DNA from: Candidatus Aegiribacteria sp.
GTDB taxonomy: Bacteria > Fermentibacterota > Fermentibacteria > Fermentibacterales > JCC-6
Reading direction: 5' to 3'
Length of the DNA stretch: 6,348 nucleotides
Assembly: GCA_030640155.1 (NCBI GenBank)
Contig: DAOWJX010000288.1
Coordinates: 1-6,348, forward strand
In this document: piece after piece, positions 6,225-6,348 of the stretch
How the letters are laid out: every line of letters starts with the position of its first letter
Numbering within the stretch: position 1 is the first letter of the stretch
The notes under the pieces: generated by a model
Database searches by the model: none
What the model was told of the DNA's origin: nothing
The model's input: only the letters and a program-made list of their open reading frames with translations
Program-made: the position numbers and the translations under genes

Positions 6225-6348
6225 TTCCAAGACCATACAATATCCAGATTGATCAGTTATCGACATTGTGAAGATCAAGTTTATTAACTAGTAGAGCGAT
6301 TCGTTAAAACCTTTACGTAACATTTCTTTTCCGGTATAGTATCTTCAA
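6225..6348. other. AT-rich intergenic sequence, no supported gene
   Basis: I see no supported coding region, RNA gene or terminator here. The only structure noted is a 6-bp inverted pair, TTGATC near 6250 and GATCAA near 6275, which could form a weak stem. A minus-strand frame ending in TAA at 6284-6286 is open to the window edge for 20 codons. That is too short to call as the tail of an upstream gene. Confidence 0.5.

Noticed and set aside
6284..6348. C-terminal tail of another minus-strand gene ending in TAA at 6284
   Set aside because: Twenty open codons to the window edge are expected by chance, and no family signal is visible.

Overview
The window reads as a chromosomal piece of a Gram-negative bacterium, most likely an uncultured member of the FCB (Fibrobacterota-Chlorobiota-Bacteroidota) superphylum or a related candidate phylum. 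The evidence is a TonB-dependent outer-membrane receptor with an N-terminal carboxypeptidase-regulatory-like domain, and a secreted repeat protein ending in a FlgD-Ig/type IX-secretion-like C-terminal domain (YPNPF ... SGR ... GVYFCRI). Strong Shine-Dalgarno sequences before two genes argue against a classical Bacteroidota genome, where they are usually absent. The phylum is an inference; there is no rRNA or other marker gene here.

Layout, left to right. Positions 1-224 (minus): N-terminal part of a small lipoprotein that runs off the window. Positions 225-406: a gap bounded by a well-matched inverted repeat (247-273 and 383-408) that touches the stop codon of the next gene. Positions 407-3082 (minus): an intact 891-residue TonB-dependent receptor. 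Positions 3083-3341: a divergent gap with short dyads and a possible promoter for the receptor, then a 97-nt nearly perfect palindrome (3212-3308). Positions 3342-4931 (plus): a 529-residue polytopic membrane protein resembling GT-C glycosyltransferases, whose best start is a TTG at 3342. Positions 4977-6143 (minus): a secreted five-repeat protein with a C-terminal sorting-like domain, broken at codon 46 by one in-frame TAG that sits where sister repeats have CAG. Positions 6144-6348: a possible promoter and a short motif resembling intergenic repeat ends; no gene is supported.

The genes share an envelope or cell-surface theme (lipoprotein, outer-membrane receptor, membrane glycosyltransferase-like protein, exported repeat protein), but orientations and gaps show no clear operon beyond a possible receptor-to-lipoprotein order. 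No CRISPR array, tRNA, rRNA or transposase gene is visible. The points most worth following are the isolated amber codon, the 97-nt palindrome and the inverted-repeat gap at 247-408. I see no convincing sign of a new multi-gene system.
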